DNA of 64,000 nucleotides from Rotaria socialis (lineage: Eukaryota; Rotifera; Eurotatoria; Philodinida; Philodinidae). A program made the position numbers and the translations under genes. Under the pieces are notes generated by a model. It worked only from the letters and a program-made list of their open reading frames with translations. It made no database searches and had not been told where the DNA came from. Shown here in pieces: positions 1 through 10,841 of the stretch. Where the stretch lies: positions 269,899 through 333,898 of the forward strand of contig CAJNYU010003187.1 of assembly GCA_905331475.1 (NCBI GenBank). Reading direction: 5' to 3'. How positions within the stretch are numbered: the stretch's first letter is position 1; each line of letters opens with the position of its first letter.

Positions 1-900
1 GAAATATACAAAAGAATGCTTACTTTTTTAGTATCACTAAAATAGAAAATAGAAAAGCAAAATTTTAACTAAAATGAAAATATAAAGACAATTATTATCA
101 TATAAAAAATTAAAATAGTAATAAACAAATGGGGTAAAAAGCTGAGACAACGAAAAAAACAATTTTAAAACTAAAACTATAACACTTACTTGTGATATTG
201 AACAATGGCAAGTACGCATACAAGATAAAATAGTTAAAAAATAAAAAGTATATATAATATAATAATGTAAGAAGAAGAAGAAAGGGGGAGGGGTGATTTC
301 TAACGTTGAAAATCATTACTATGCAATCGATCGTAAAGATCAAGAGCATTCTTAAGAATGACAAAAAAACAAATCTTGTAGTACTGACTATACCGCTAAT
401 TGATCTTTTATGTTGTTGTTCTTCTTCTTCACCTTCACAAATGAAAAGAAGTTAAACACTAATTCAACAACATCAAATGGTTATCGAAATCCATCACAAT
501 GGCAATTGTCTATCGTTTTTAGTATCTTCTCTAACATCATTATATTATGGAACAATGAATACATGAAAACAAAAAAAGCGTCTTTCTTATAGTTAATTTT
601 CTGTATTTTTTAGTTTGAATATTATTCTACTATTTATTACTTATATTCATGAATTAAACAACAATCGGTTATACATTTAAACGTCGAACAATCTTCATCT
701 TTGTCAATCAAAATTATCGATAATAATTACAACGGCATTGAATCGTCGTGATTCATCAGGAGAACTGGTTGTTCAACAAAAACTTCGCTTTGTTTCAAAC
801 ACATTATAGCAATGATCGACTACTAACTAGATCAAGATATTGATACAAAATTATTTGATGATGATCAACACGTCGAGTAGGTTTTAGTTTATACAATACC
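1..900. other. AT-rich intergenic DNA, no gene seen
   Basis: I see no splice-bounded coding exon here. The only open frames are short and low-complexity (runs of F, L, K, N). A TTC/CTT-rich tract lies near 415-430. From about 900 the sequence changes to TCCGG-rich repeat DNA. Confidence 0.4.
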
Positions 901-1300
901 CAGGTCATTATCGATCAGTCGGTTCTTGTCAGACGGGTTATAATTCCGCTGTAACATGATGCCCGGATTAGGTCGGCTAATTTCTGGTGAATTCCGATGA
1001 TTTTCTTTATTTTCTTATGAAATCTGGTTACCGGATTCTCCGAGAACCGACCAGATCTACATTACCGGAAAATATCAGGTCAGATGATACGATTGGGCCG
1101 TATACGACGTGATCCGACAATATCCGGTAATGAAACTTTACCGGAATCCGCCGTGCCGCATGACGCTCTATTTCATGGTAGATCCGGCTTAATCAATATC
1201 ACCGGAACCAATCGGATCATATTAGAACCGAACGGTCCTACTCACCGGATTAAGCCACGTACTACAACACCGATCTGATCGACAACATCTGCAACTAATT
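900..1300. repeat. TCCGG-rich repeat block, probably the 5' part of the large dispersed repeat
   Basis: Dense TCCGG/CCGGA/CCGGT motifs in both orientations stand out against the AT-rich surroundings. Similar TCCGG-rich sequence occurs at the far end of the second repeat copy (59.55-59.85 kb) and inside the 57.7-kb element. It lies next to repeat copy A and I infer that it belongs to the same element, but copy B lacks this side, so the link is unproven. The ORF at 1084-1278 reads through these repeats and is not taken as a gene. Confidence 0.45.
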
Positions 1301-1540
1301 ACCAGATGCTAAAGAACGATCTTGTGATCCATTCCGACCCTTACTTAACAGCTCATACAAGCGATGAAAAGCATGAATTTAAAATGATGGTTCATCCAAT
1401 AGCTTATTTATGAAAAATCAATCCACATGAGCAGCATGATTAAGTATTTATTGATACTGAGCGAAGTAATCGACCCGAATGGATCTCACTCAACCCGCTT
1501 ATCATAACTCCAGCTAATATAATCTAATTCTACGATCGAC

Positions 1541-2542
1541 TCCTGGTCTAACCCGAAATCCACAGCCATTAATGATTACCCAGGGTAAGATAAACTTGCT
1601 ATATACTCATACTATGTTGTTCGTCCATGCAGCTCGACAAAAATTAAAACGCGTTACACACGTGTTTGCTCGGTCTGACAAGACCGAAAGCATCATTTCA
1701 AATCACCAACAACCGCTTTTTCGGACGCTGAAATGTTGCTTACACATAATATTAATAATTTCATATGCCATTAAATCGTTTTCGGATGTCACTCACGATC
1801 CTGTTTCATGAACAAAAACTACGTTGGAACCATCGAGAATGATTTTCTGAACGATTTTTTGTCTTAGTCAATTTTTCGATACGTCCAGGTTGAGCTGTGG
1901 AGTGATTTTCGTCGAAGAAAAGTGTGGTTGGATCCGTAATGAAAGAAGCTTAGAATCCCGTTTCAGGAAGAAAAGCTACGTTCGAACTATCGACAATGTT
2001 TATTTGAACGATTCTATACGACTGATACAATATTTTGATTGGTGCAAAATGATGTATGGAGCGATGTTTCCACGAATTAAAATGCTACAAGATCACCCAG
2101 TGAACGTGTTGATAATTTGTTTAATGAATACAATGTATAGTGGGATGGTTCTGGATCATTCTAAGCGTATGTATTAGTGAGTCAGATGTTGTTGGTTCCG
2201 GGTTACAATGTTTCTCAGGGTGGTTGCTGTTGGGGAAAATGTTTGTTTTCGACCTGTTGAGGTGGTGATGGTATGGATTATGTGTGATTATTGAGGAGGC
2301 GTAGTCGTTTCGGTTGGTGTTCATTTTCTTGAAGACTACAGTTGATTCATCTTGTGATTGAAGAACGCTTGTATGAGAGATTTTGTATGAAGAACTGGTC
2401 ATCGGAATCTGATGCAATCTGGTCAAAGTTGTTGTGAAGCCCTTAGGAACCCGCCATCATCCAGCAGTCGGGGTCGATTGGTTTGGACAATGTTCGGTTG
2501 TATTATCCGGCAGGGTCCAGAGGTAGGACCGAGTGCCTTGGG
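1541..2542 (+). repeat. Large dispersed repeat, copy A
   Basis: This stretch aligns along its length with the reverse complement of 59544-61026. Shared landmarks include CCTGGTCTAACSCGAAATCC, GTGTTTGCTCGGTCTG, GTGTGGTTGG..TAATGAAAG, ATATTTTGATTGGTGCAAAA, GACTACAGTTGATTCATC and GACAATGTTCGGTTGTAT. Both copies end in a similar sequence (copy A ..GAGTGCCTTGGG, copy B ..GAGTGACTTGGG). Neither contains a long ORF, so it is a non-autonomous element or a decayed one. Copy A has a shorter interior than copy B, which carries extra tandem units of roughly 170 bp. Confidence 0.75.
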
Positions 2543-3325
2543 AAGGATCTTTTGAGTTTTACCCGAGAAGAACTACTCGATACTTATGTCAAACTTTATG
2601 TCTCAAAATCGAAAATATTAAAAAAGATGTGTTGTTCAGATTTAGGTTCTTCCTTATTCCTTGAAGATGTATTCCTATGGGATAATCTCCATAAGCAAGC
2701 TAAAGATGGTGTTGGTCATCTATTTATGTTGAAACGGGTTAAACGTTTAAAATTAAAACACCGCTCCCTTCTCCTATACTAGCTTGATTTTAATGAACAA
2801 AGTGATAATTAGGAATATAGGAAAGAAGGAACACGAAATCCTAGTTTATTAACAGTCCCTTAACATTCTACCTCAACGTTTATAACTCCCGCTACTTGTA
2901 TTCTCTGTTCATCTCGTTACCGCTTCATTTGCTTAATGTATCTTTATCTTTGTTTCTCCCTTTTTGTTTAGTTTTCGTTTTTTGTTTCTTCTTTTTTTGT
3001 TTGTTACTTCCTATTCCTCCCGTCCTTCCATGTTTCTCTGTTTTTGTAAGCACTTCCGAGTGTGACAATAAAAGAGCATAAACGAAAAAAAAGTAGCAAA
3101 TTATTATATTATTATTGAAATAAGTGACTCTCCTCACTTTTTAGAATTATTTTATACTCAACTTTCAAATTAACTGCTTTTTTATATTTATTCGAAAATG
3201 CTATTAGAATACGGATTTTTTGCTTGATGCGGATAACAGTATTAACAAAATTGACAAGTTTATTAGTTAATTTAAACACAGTTTTACTTAAGCCAATTAC
3301 AGAAAGAACATGACACATCTATAAT
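2543..3325. other. Intergenic, no gene seen
   Basis: AT-rich, with a T-rich stretch near 2890-3030 (TTTGTTT/CTTTTT runs). Open frames here are compositional and have no convincing splice sites or protein-like composition. Confidence 0.35.
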
Positions 3326-3327
3326 AT

Positions 3328-3412
3328 TTTACACTATATTCGCGACGAATAGTCTGACAACAAATTGTCCATGTAACGAATTGTCTTGCGACGAATTGTC
3401 CGACGACGAATT
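3328..3412. repeat. Degenerate 15-bp tandem cluster (GCGACGAATTGTCCG)
   Basis: About five diverged units of a 14-15 bp motif, GCGACGAATTGTCCG, follow the string TTTACACTATA. The same TTTACACTATA string precedes the CGACCAACTGTCC units at about 30.92-31.00 kb, and the two unit consensuses differ at only about two positions. I read this as a lone terminus of an element of the same family; no partner end was found nearby. Confidence 0.55.
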
Positions 3413-3783
3413 CACCTAGCACCGTATTTTGACGTAATCAAGTAATAGATCTTGGGAGTTATATTAGACATGATAAAGATATTCAATCATAATTAATTTG
3501 TAATGTAAATCAATGATATAATTAGAAATATTATTTGTAAATTATGTTAATTTATTTAGACTATATTAGAATGAAGTTATATATTACAATCTAATCTTCA
3601 ATTACTTGACGATTCTGTTAAAAGAAAACTTAATTGTAAAATAGCAAATTCTTAACAGATTCAAGAGTATTCAATGTTAATTTATCAATTTAATAAATCA
3701 GTTTATTTTCTTATTTGTAATTGATTCATATACTATTCAAATTTCTAAAATTCTTTTTGTAATAATTAATTTTAAATTTTCAG

Positions 3784-4179
3784 AAGAATTCATCATCAAT
3801 ATGATACATTTTTACAATGCTCATTTGTTACACATTAAAAATATCATCAATATCTACAATTGTGACGTCAAAACACAACCATATCCTATAGCTTATATTC
3901 ATAACCCATTGAAAAAAAATTTAACCGTTTTAGATACATAGTCGAGTCGGTTAATTGGAAATCGTCAATTTGAATTTCACATTCAACATGTATTTGAACA
4001 TAATGAGACGAAATTTGTTCGATCTTTAGTTTCTGGTGACGATCGTTATTGTAATCATTATTATTCACAACTTGTACGAACTGGTGTTAAATGTACAAGT
4101 AGAAAACAAAATAACAATTATATGTCATACAATAAATTATTTATTAGATGCTTTCGACAATTCATATATAAATATATTG
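3784..4179 (+). pseudogene. Broken coding exon of an unidentified gene
   Basis: After an acceptor (TTTTCAG) the frame runs about 130 codons with normal amino-acid composition (for example QFEFHIQHVFEH and RSLVSGDDRYCNHYYSQLVR) and ends at a possible donor, TTG|GTATGA. It carries an in-frame TAG at 3939-3941, so it cannot be translated as it stands. I do not recognise the family. Downstream flanking sequence holds a short foldback repeat and a piggyBac-like insertion, consistent with a dead gene. Alternatively the TAG marks an unrecognised intron. Confidence 0.4.
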
Positions 4180-4729
4180 GTATGAGAATTTTTTATCATA
4201 TAGAATTACGTTTATTTTGTTAGTGAAGGTTTAATAAGAAAGTAAATTTTCGATTTTTTCATATACTATTTGAAAACTATCGAAAATTTCGCTTACATGA
4301 CGCACGAGCGTAATATTTGTAATCTATTTCGATAATTTAGTTGTTTTTTAAGTCAGAATAGCTATTGATATATATTTTCAAAAGAACGTTTTTAGGCTGT
4401 AGTTAACCTTGTTCATTATTTAATATTATAGCACTGTAAATAAACATTTATTGTTGCTACCAGTAGAATTGATCTATCTGGTCATCATGGGCAATATATA
4501 ATTTATGAAAAGAGATCGTAACAACAAAAAGAAGTTTTCTTACAGTAGTTTTGTACAAAATAAATGCTATAAATTGTAGTGAATATAAATAAATCTATGA
4601 GAAATTACAATGAAAAATAATTATTCGATTTTATTTTGAGAACACTATGCGATATGAAAGTGAGTTGATCAGATTTATAAAGCGTAGTTTGATGACTTTT
4701 GATGTAATAGAATAATTTGATACATATTA

Positions 4730-4796
4730 CTAGTGGCGCAACCACCACCAGATGAACTGACTCCATCCCAGCCAGAAATCTTGGTTGCGTCACTAG
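4730..4796. repeat. 67-bp foldback mini-element (CTAGTGGCGCAACCA ends)
   Basis: The ends CTAGTGGCGCAACCA and TGGTTGCGTCACTAG are inverted repeats with one mismatch, enclosing about 37 bp. The AGTGGCG terminus is shared with elements at 16401, 61031 and 61604. No clear target duplication was found. Confidence 0.55.
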
Positions 4797-4935
4797 ATGT
4801 TGCTGCACCTTCTAATAGTCATCCAATATCAGTAAAAAATTGTTTTATTTACCAAAAAGAAAAATTAAATCAATCAATTCCTGTTACCGATTACAATTCT
4901 GAACGAACCGATCGTTTTACCTTACAATGTGTTCC
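4797..4935 (+). other. Possible coding remnant truncated by the piggyBac-like element
   Basis: An open frame with protein-like composition (..LNQSIPVTDYNSERTDRFTL..) runs up to the TTAA at 4936, where the next element begins, and ends in its first bases. It may belong to the same dead gene as 3784-4179, but the frames are not connected by recognisable splice sites. Product unknown. Confidence 0.25.
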
Positions 4936-4939
4936 TTAA

Positions 4940-5731
4940 CTCTTTGAGTCCCGGTGGGACACATCCCACCTTGAAACATTTCTAATCCTCGAGTTTTTGA
5001 GAATCTTAAAGAAATATTCCAAAAACATGTCTAAAGCTAACACAGATCCCTACAAGATTGCATGGATAATGGACTGTATGGATGACAACATTGAAACATG
5101 CACCTTGCAAAGTTTTGACCCTATAGAGGTGCTTATTTGAGGTGTACCAGAGTTTACATCAACTTTATTGGAATGGAATGAAACTTGCAGCGCTTGTGTA
5201 GGACTTGTACCTGTAAGTGTAACGATAAATAAGAAAACCTTGTAAAGGGGTGTAAATTGGGAGGACAAGATGGGACCTCCCAGCCAAATTGGAGATTATC
5301 TGGCTCCTATATTACAAATGCGAGAAGTCTGAAAATTTTACCATAGATGCCACTCGTTGGGTTGATCATTTTTTGGAGTGGATATGTTTCCCCCGTATTC
5401 TATTTTTTCGGGAAAAACCTGCAAAAAATGCTAATTTTTGATGTTTTTTTGGCTGAAATATCTCTATGAAACCCAAACAAAATTTCAACTTTTATTAGTG
5501 CTCTAGAATCGACTAACTGCCATCAATCTAATGCTGAAACTCCCAGATCTGTAGCTTTTTCCGAAGTCAAACGGCAAAGGCATCTTTGGAACCAACTTTC
5601 GATTTTTTCCCAAGCTTGCATCCTCCTCAGATAAAACCACGGAATTGTCAAAACCTGTCCTATAGTGGAACTTCATCAGCACACCTAGGTCTACCATTCC
5701 TGGTAACTTAAATAATTCAGGACTCAAAGGG
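4940..5731. mobile_element. Non-autonomous piggyBac-like element with TTAA target duplication
   Basis: TTAA (4936-4939) precedes CTCTTTGAGTCC, and GGACTCAAAGGG is followed by TTAA (5732-5735). This gives 12-bp terminal inverted repeats with one mismatch flanked by TTAA on both sides. CCCTTTG-type ends with a TTAA duplication are the hallmark of piggyBac-superfamily elements. The 792-bp interior has no long transposase frame; the ORFs at 5050-5268 and 5503-5727 (minus) are short and unrecognised. It interrupts sequence that looks formerly coding on its left side. Confidence 0.8.
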
Positions 5732-5735
5732 TTAA

Positions 5736-7135
5736 ATACAATTTTTCAAAACATTAGATAATGTTTTAAGTAAGCTCGTTTGACTCTCAAATAAATATAG
5801 CATAATGATTTACCAATCATTTCCCTTTCACACTGATTACTCAATACTCGAATAACTTTTCACTCTTCATATACAGATATTTCTCAGAATAGATGACCTA
5901 AATATTTTAATATAATATATTCAAGATAATTACCTGATTACGTATAATAACAAATTTTACTGTACTATTAAATAAGACGGTTTATTTTGCTTTTAGAAAT
6001 GCTTAAAATAATCTTTATTCTATCTCAAAAAACTTTGATTATTTTATTTACAATGTCATTTAATTGCTCATAAAGATTGTGAAATAAATGTTCGACCAAT
6101 GTGTACAATAGTATACAATTCAGTTGGGAAAGTACGTGTAGAATAAGAAACAGGTAACTATTGAAACTCTATCACTTCATTTAAACTTGCTAAATTCTTT
6201 ACCGAAAAATAAACCAATTTCTTTACTAAAGTTCTTCTATTTTGAATGTATTTTGTTGTTTACATGATAGCCATTGGATGTTTAAATATCTAAACAAGAA
6301 AATAACAAAAGATATCACAATAATGCCTGCATAGATACAGTTCAGATACTAATATTCATTCAATTATTCATTCAATTATACAACAAATTAATATGAAAAA
6401 AGTGCGGAAAAAACGCAGGTTTTTAGCAGTTGAACATTGAAAATTGAAACTAAAGTAAACTTATTCTCAGATGAATTCTTTTCTACTGTTTTACTTTTCT
6501 TTTATCGTTTTCCAAAAATGATTTTATTGCCACTCATGTTTTTTATATCAGACTGTACACAAGTGTAGCAATACTTATTCTTCTATTGGGCGCGACATGA
6601 AATTTTGATTACGTTTAATGGATTTTTTTCCTTCTTTTAATCATTAAAGCGCGAAAATCCTTGTAAAAAAACATCGTGTAAAAACGAAGCAGCGTGTACA
6701 GCACATACGCACTATTTTTTCAGAGTGTAGAACAGTGTGTAAATCCTATTTGATTAGGGTACAGTATATTTTGTTTTTCTGGGCACACTCTTTCATTAAA
6801 AGCACTGCTGGTTATAACGATCTGTATCATAAAATAAGTTGTATTATCGTATGTTAGTGTCATCTATTGCTCTAGTTCAATTCACTTTTACTTGAGGACA
6901 AAGGCAAACAAATGTTTACGTTGATGAGTCAAAGTAATATAAAGGATCGTATAAATTTTTCAAACTTGAGTCAATATTACTATTATCTGCATGAAAATAA
7001 AACATTTATATCTTTTGTATGAATCATCTTGTATTTGTTCTGTGTGTTTGAGACTTAACTACATTTCCTTTTTTGCTCTACTCATCGACAATCTTATTTT
7101 ATTTTTGATTGATCGCAATTTTAATCACGCGCACC
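5736..7135. other. Intergenic, no gene seen
   Basis: AT-rich, without splice-bounded coding sequence that I could support. It would contain the promoter of the gene pair starting at 7136. Confidence 0.35.
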
Positions 7136-7498
7136 ATGTTTCGTGTACTGATCAGTAGTATACGGGCCACAGCAAATATGCTATTGGTTCATCATCAAAA
7201 CTTACCTAGTGATCAATCATCCACATCGAAATGGCATAAATTTCGTAATATTTTTTTTTCAACTATTTCGTCATTGGGTATTTCATTTATTCGATCACTT
7301 ACGGAGACTGATACTCTTTATGAATGTGTGAATACATATTTGGCACATTCAGCAACAAATCGAAATACTGTAGATCCTCGTAAACGAAATAACTCTGGTG
7401 TTAGTCGATTATCACGACCTAATTTTCGCCGACGATCATGTCGTAGTAGTGGTATTATACGAATCGTAAAACCAAAGATACATATTCATATTCATTAG
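7136..7498 (+). CDS. Hypothetical 120-aa basic protein
   Basis: An intronless frame from ATG at 7136 (context CGCGCACCATGT) to TAG gives 120 residues. The N-terminal half is mixed hydrophobic/polar, with a segment FFSTISSLGISFI near residue 41. The C-terminal third is Arg/Ser-rich with a tail of alternating I and H. Codon choice resembles neighbouring genes, but I recognise no family and no catalytic motif. An earlier in-frame TTG exists at 7109. The next gene, ZNF706, starts only 102 bp downstream with a splice acceptor just before its ATG, so the two may be co-transcribed. It could also be the last exon of a longer gene. Confidence 0.4.
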   Translation: MFRVLISSIRATANMLLVHHQNLPSDQSSTSKWHKFRNIFFSTISSLGISFIRSLTETDTLYECVNTYLAHSATNRNTVDPRKRNNSGVSRLSRPNFRRRSCRSSGIIRIVKPKIHIHIH

Positions 7499-7560
7499 AC
7501 ATAGAATTTCTTCATTATACATGTGAAATACAGTATTTGTTTTTTTGTATTTGTGTTTTT

Positions 7561-7562
7561 AG
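7561..7562 (+). promoter_or_regulatory. Splice acceptor upstream of the ZNF706 ATG (cis 5'UTR or SL trans-splice site)
   Basis: A T-rich tract ending TGTTTTTAG lies 38 bases before the ZNF706 ATG and 62 bases after the preceding stop codon. There is little room for a separate promoter and first exon, so a spliced-leader acceptor is a reasonable reading. Confidence 0.35.
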
Positions 7563-7600
7563 ATCAGATCAAGATAAATTTCTTACGATTATAAAGACAA

Positions 7601-7932
7601 ATGGCTCGTGGACATCAGAAAGAATTGGCTCGACAACGTAATGATAAGAACGGTAGTGGAAATAAACCGACCACACAAAAAGGCACTAATGGTAAATAAA
7701 GTTTTCGTTTGAAATATAACAGTTAGGTTAATAATGCCTTTTATTTTAGCTGCTGCTTTAACATATCAATGCACAGTTTGTAAAGTATGACTAAGAAAAC
7801 AACAAATTAGTTTTTTTCGAATCAATCTACTTTTCTATTTAGACTAAAATGGGCGATCCAAAAACTTACAAACAACATTTTGAAAGCAAACACCCAAAGA
7901 GTGAATTACCAGCTGAATTACAAGATGTTTAA
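7601..7932 (+). CDS. ZNF706: ZNF706-like small single zinc-finger protein
   Basis: Three coding exons, 7601-7691, 7750-7784 and 7843-7932, join in frame to 71 residues, close to the 76 of vertebrate ZNF706. The N-terminus (MARGHQKELARQRN) is the basic 4F5/SERF-like segment of this family. A C2H2 finger follows: YQCTVCK supplies the two Cys, and YKQHFESKHPKSELP the two His and the conserved tail. Both introns are under 60 bp. In vertebrates ZNF706 is a small nuclear/cytoplasmic protein linked to repression of pluripotency genes, and the SERF-like segment has been linked to amyloid and G-quadruplex binding; its role here is inferred from family only. Identification is firm from the aligned motifs. 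Confidence 0.93.
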
Positions 7933-8906
7933 GGCATAATTATGGAATCGATTGATGAAGAGAAAAAACTTCAATTTACTTTAACAACCTATAAGTTTTT
8001 TTTTCTTAGAAATTCAACATTATTTCTCATAAAAATTTTTCCTTTTCTCTGCTATTTTTCAAATAAAGGGAAAGAAAATTTTCAACACAGAACGTTTGAG
8101 CACAAAAAGTGATGAGCATAAGAGCGATGCATACGAATAACAATAAGCTTAATCAAAATGCATTGAATGAGTATACTGATAATAGATGCCGATGTCAAAT
8201 TGATAAATACTATTATGATTTAAATCTAACAATGAAACGTGAACATTCGTGAACAACAACGATCTTATACGGTATGCCATATCATGATTCATTCGAAGTA
8301 CAAAATATTCTTATATTCAATCACTATTAACATGTTGTATTTTCTCATCCTATTGAGATGTTGTATGTTCAACATCAGTTACTATGTTAGACATATAATG
8401 AATGGCTCTTAAAGAATCCGATCTGAACCTAACAGACTCCTGATGATGTGATGAGACTTATAACTGCGTTGTGTTAAAACAGATTCTTTCTTTTTGCTGT
8501 TTCATGAATATCTTTTTTTTCAAATAATTGTCTAGTATATAATACTTTTGTTTTCGGAGATTCTTCGTACATTAATTCATCGATTTTTATCAATATTACT
8601 GGACACAATCAACTGTGATATTTAGCAAATATCATAGAAACATTATTTCGTACCAGTTAATTATTATCAGGATTTTGGTGTAGCAATCTATTTATTTTTA
8701 TATATGTCTTTAGATGTTTCTTCGTAACAAATAAGTACTAAACAACATAGCGACCACTCAACAAAACTCTTATCTCATGCGAGTAGTTTCAAACTTTCGT
8801 ATCTCTCTTTTATCAGAATGTTAATTGTGAAATTCTTTTATAATCCGTGTTTCAAAAATATACAAAAATAATTTCATAAAGGTTATGTATCAAAAGTGTC
8901 ATATTC
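7933..8906. other. Intergenic, no gene seen
   Basis: AT-rich 3' flank of ZNF706. No splice-bounded coding sequence found. Confidence 0.35.
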
Positions 8907-8914
8907 ATAGCAAG

Positions 8915-9240
8915 CAGGGTGGCCAGATCTTCTGAAAACTAGGGAAAATTTCTGAATTTTGAACATGTTTCTGATATTTTTCTGACCTTCTGATTTTTTC
9001 TGAATTTGGAATATTTTCAGATCGCTGCTTTGCCACTGAAATTAGGTACGATCATAACCCATTACTATAATAAATCAATAGTGTTTCATCAATTTTCTGT
9101 ATTAATCATCNAAGATGTACTAATTTGTCAAAATCTGCCATTTTCTGATTAATTTCTGATTTTTCAGAGAAAGTTTCTGATCGTTTTCTGATTTTGAAAA
9201 AATATTTTCTGATTTTTCAATTTTTGATCTGGTCACCCTG
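8915..9240. mobile_element. hAT-like MITE, TTTCTGATT-filled, perfect 8-bp TSD
   Basis: The ends CAGGGTGGCCAGATC and GATCTGGTCACCCTG form terminal inverted repeats, flanked on both sides by the identical octamer ATAGCAAG (8907-8914 and 9241-9248). An 8-bp duplication and a CAGGGTG start are typical of the hAT superfamily. There is no transposase frame. The interior is packed with TTTCTGATT/TTCTGAATT motifs, reaching close to both ends. One undetermined base (n) sits at 9111. Confidence 0.85.
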
Positions 9241-9731
9241 ATAGCAAGGTACAAAAAAAACAAATGAATTCATTTAACGATAAATAAGTAACGAAATATC
9301 TACAACCGGTAGTAGTATAAATAGAACCACTAGGGAATACAACCTCTTACGTTAGCCATCTAATAATGATTTTGAACTATTATAGACAATGGTCTGCACA
9401 ACATATGGCAAATATTGTGTATTCCTACCGTTCTTCAGGTGATTTAGAAAAAAAAACTATAAATACGCATGATTATATTATCGTAATGATAAACATGTTA
9501 TATATGTGATATAAACTAAATGTGGTCATAAAACATTGACTTTATTTTCGTCGAAATGCAGAATACTATTCGTACATATAGTACAATAGTTAACAAATCC
9601 TGTAAAAATACTTCATCGTATGCGTAGTCAAAAATGACTCTGATCAATGTATACAAATCATAAGCTGATCTTTAGGAACAAATTTTCAAACATTTACTAT
9701 GGTTCTCTTGTTTTGTTAAGAAGGTTGATAT

Positions 9732-9880
9732 ATTAGACATGATTTAATTCTCTTCTCTTCTTTTATTTTAATTTATTTTAAATTTAAATCAATTTAATTT
9801 GATTTGACCTTATAGTTTATTTATTTAAATTTAAAACAAATTAAAATAAAATAAAAGAAGAGAATGAAATCATGTCTAAT
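9732..9880. mobile_element. Near-perfect palindromic foldback MITE
   Basis: The left arm begins ATTAGACATGATTTAATTCT and the right arm ends with its near-complement (..GAATGAAATCATGTCTAAT). Arms of about 58 bp surround a loop of about 30 bp, so the whole unit would form a long hairpin. It contains no ORF. The superfamily cannot be assigned with confidence; no clear target duplication beyond a possible TA. Confidence 0.65.
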
Positions 9881-10841
9881 TACTATGGTTCTATTCGACG
9901 ATTCATGAGAATAGATCATTTAGTTGAATAATAGCATCAGTGAATTCTTTTAGTATGACAATTCGTATGTGTAATCGTTTGGCTACTTTGAGAAATATTG
10001 TTTAAAGTGTACTTTTGCATTTTTCTGTATTATTTCAGTATTATCTGATGTTTTCTTTTTTGTTACATAAAGTCTATATAAATAGGTGTGTTTTAGTTCA
10101 TCTTTCGTTATGCTGACTATTTCCATATTGAATACGTTGTGTGTTCAATATTCTCGTACTGAAAATGTAGTGATCATCAACTAACATAACTATATGATTT
10201 GATTTGATTTCACTGATCGATCAATCATAGAAACGACATCTTGTTGTATTCAGTCTTAAATGGCTTTTAATACTCAAGTTGCTACTTCAATCAAAAATAA
10301 AAACGTTTTTCTTCTATAGAATGTATATGACAAAAACAATTTTTCATTATTTTTTAACAACTATTTGCTGTGGTTGGTCAATAAGCGCGGCAACAGTTAT
10401 AATCGTAAATTTATTAAACATTATTCTTTCCTTACGTTCTCTCCGAATCTGATTGACATTGAGAATTCTCTCGTTTAACAGTTTACCTTAAAACACTTAT
10501 AGTGAGAAGAAAAAGCGAGAACAAGCATAAGAAAGTCGCCAAGACAGCATCAGATACAAACATTTACGCATCCGGTAAAAAGTATAAGTTTTAAGTGCAT
10601 CGGCCGATGCTCTATCATCTTTAAATAAAGACGAAGAAGAAGAAAACGAGAAAGAAAACTTCCGTTTCATTCGTTCTTTCTTGTTGCCTCTCAGTTCTGT
10701 TTTTATTGGCATAATCATTGTCATTTCTTTTTTTGTATTTTTGAGACATAAACAACGATCAGGTTAAAACAAAGTTTACATCAATCAAGTGTGTACAATA
10801 TAAACATCGTTTTGCGATATTATTATTTTTATTTCCCAAAT
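9881..10841. other. Intergenic, no gene seen
   Basis: AT-rich upstream flank of the gene starting at 10842. The minus-strand frame at 10497-10724 is Ser/Phe-rich and looks compositional. Confidence 0.3.

Noticed and set aside
1084-1278. 64-codon ORF
   Set aside because: Falls in TCCGG-rich repeat DNA.
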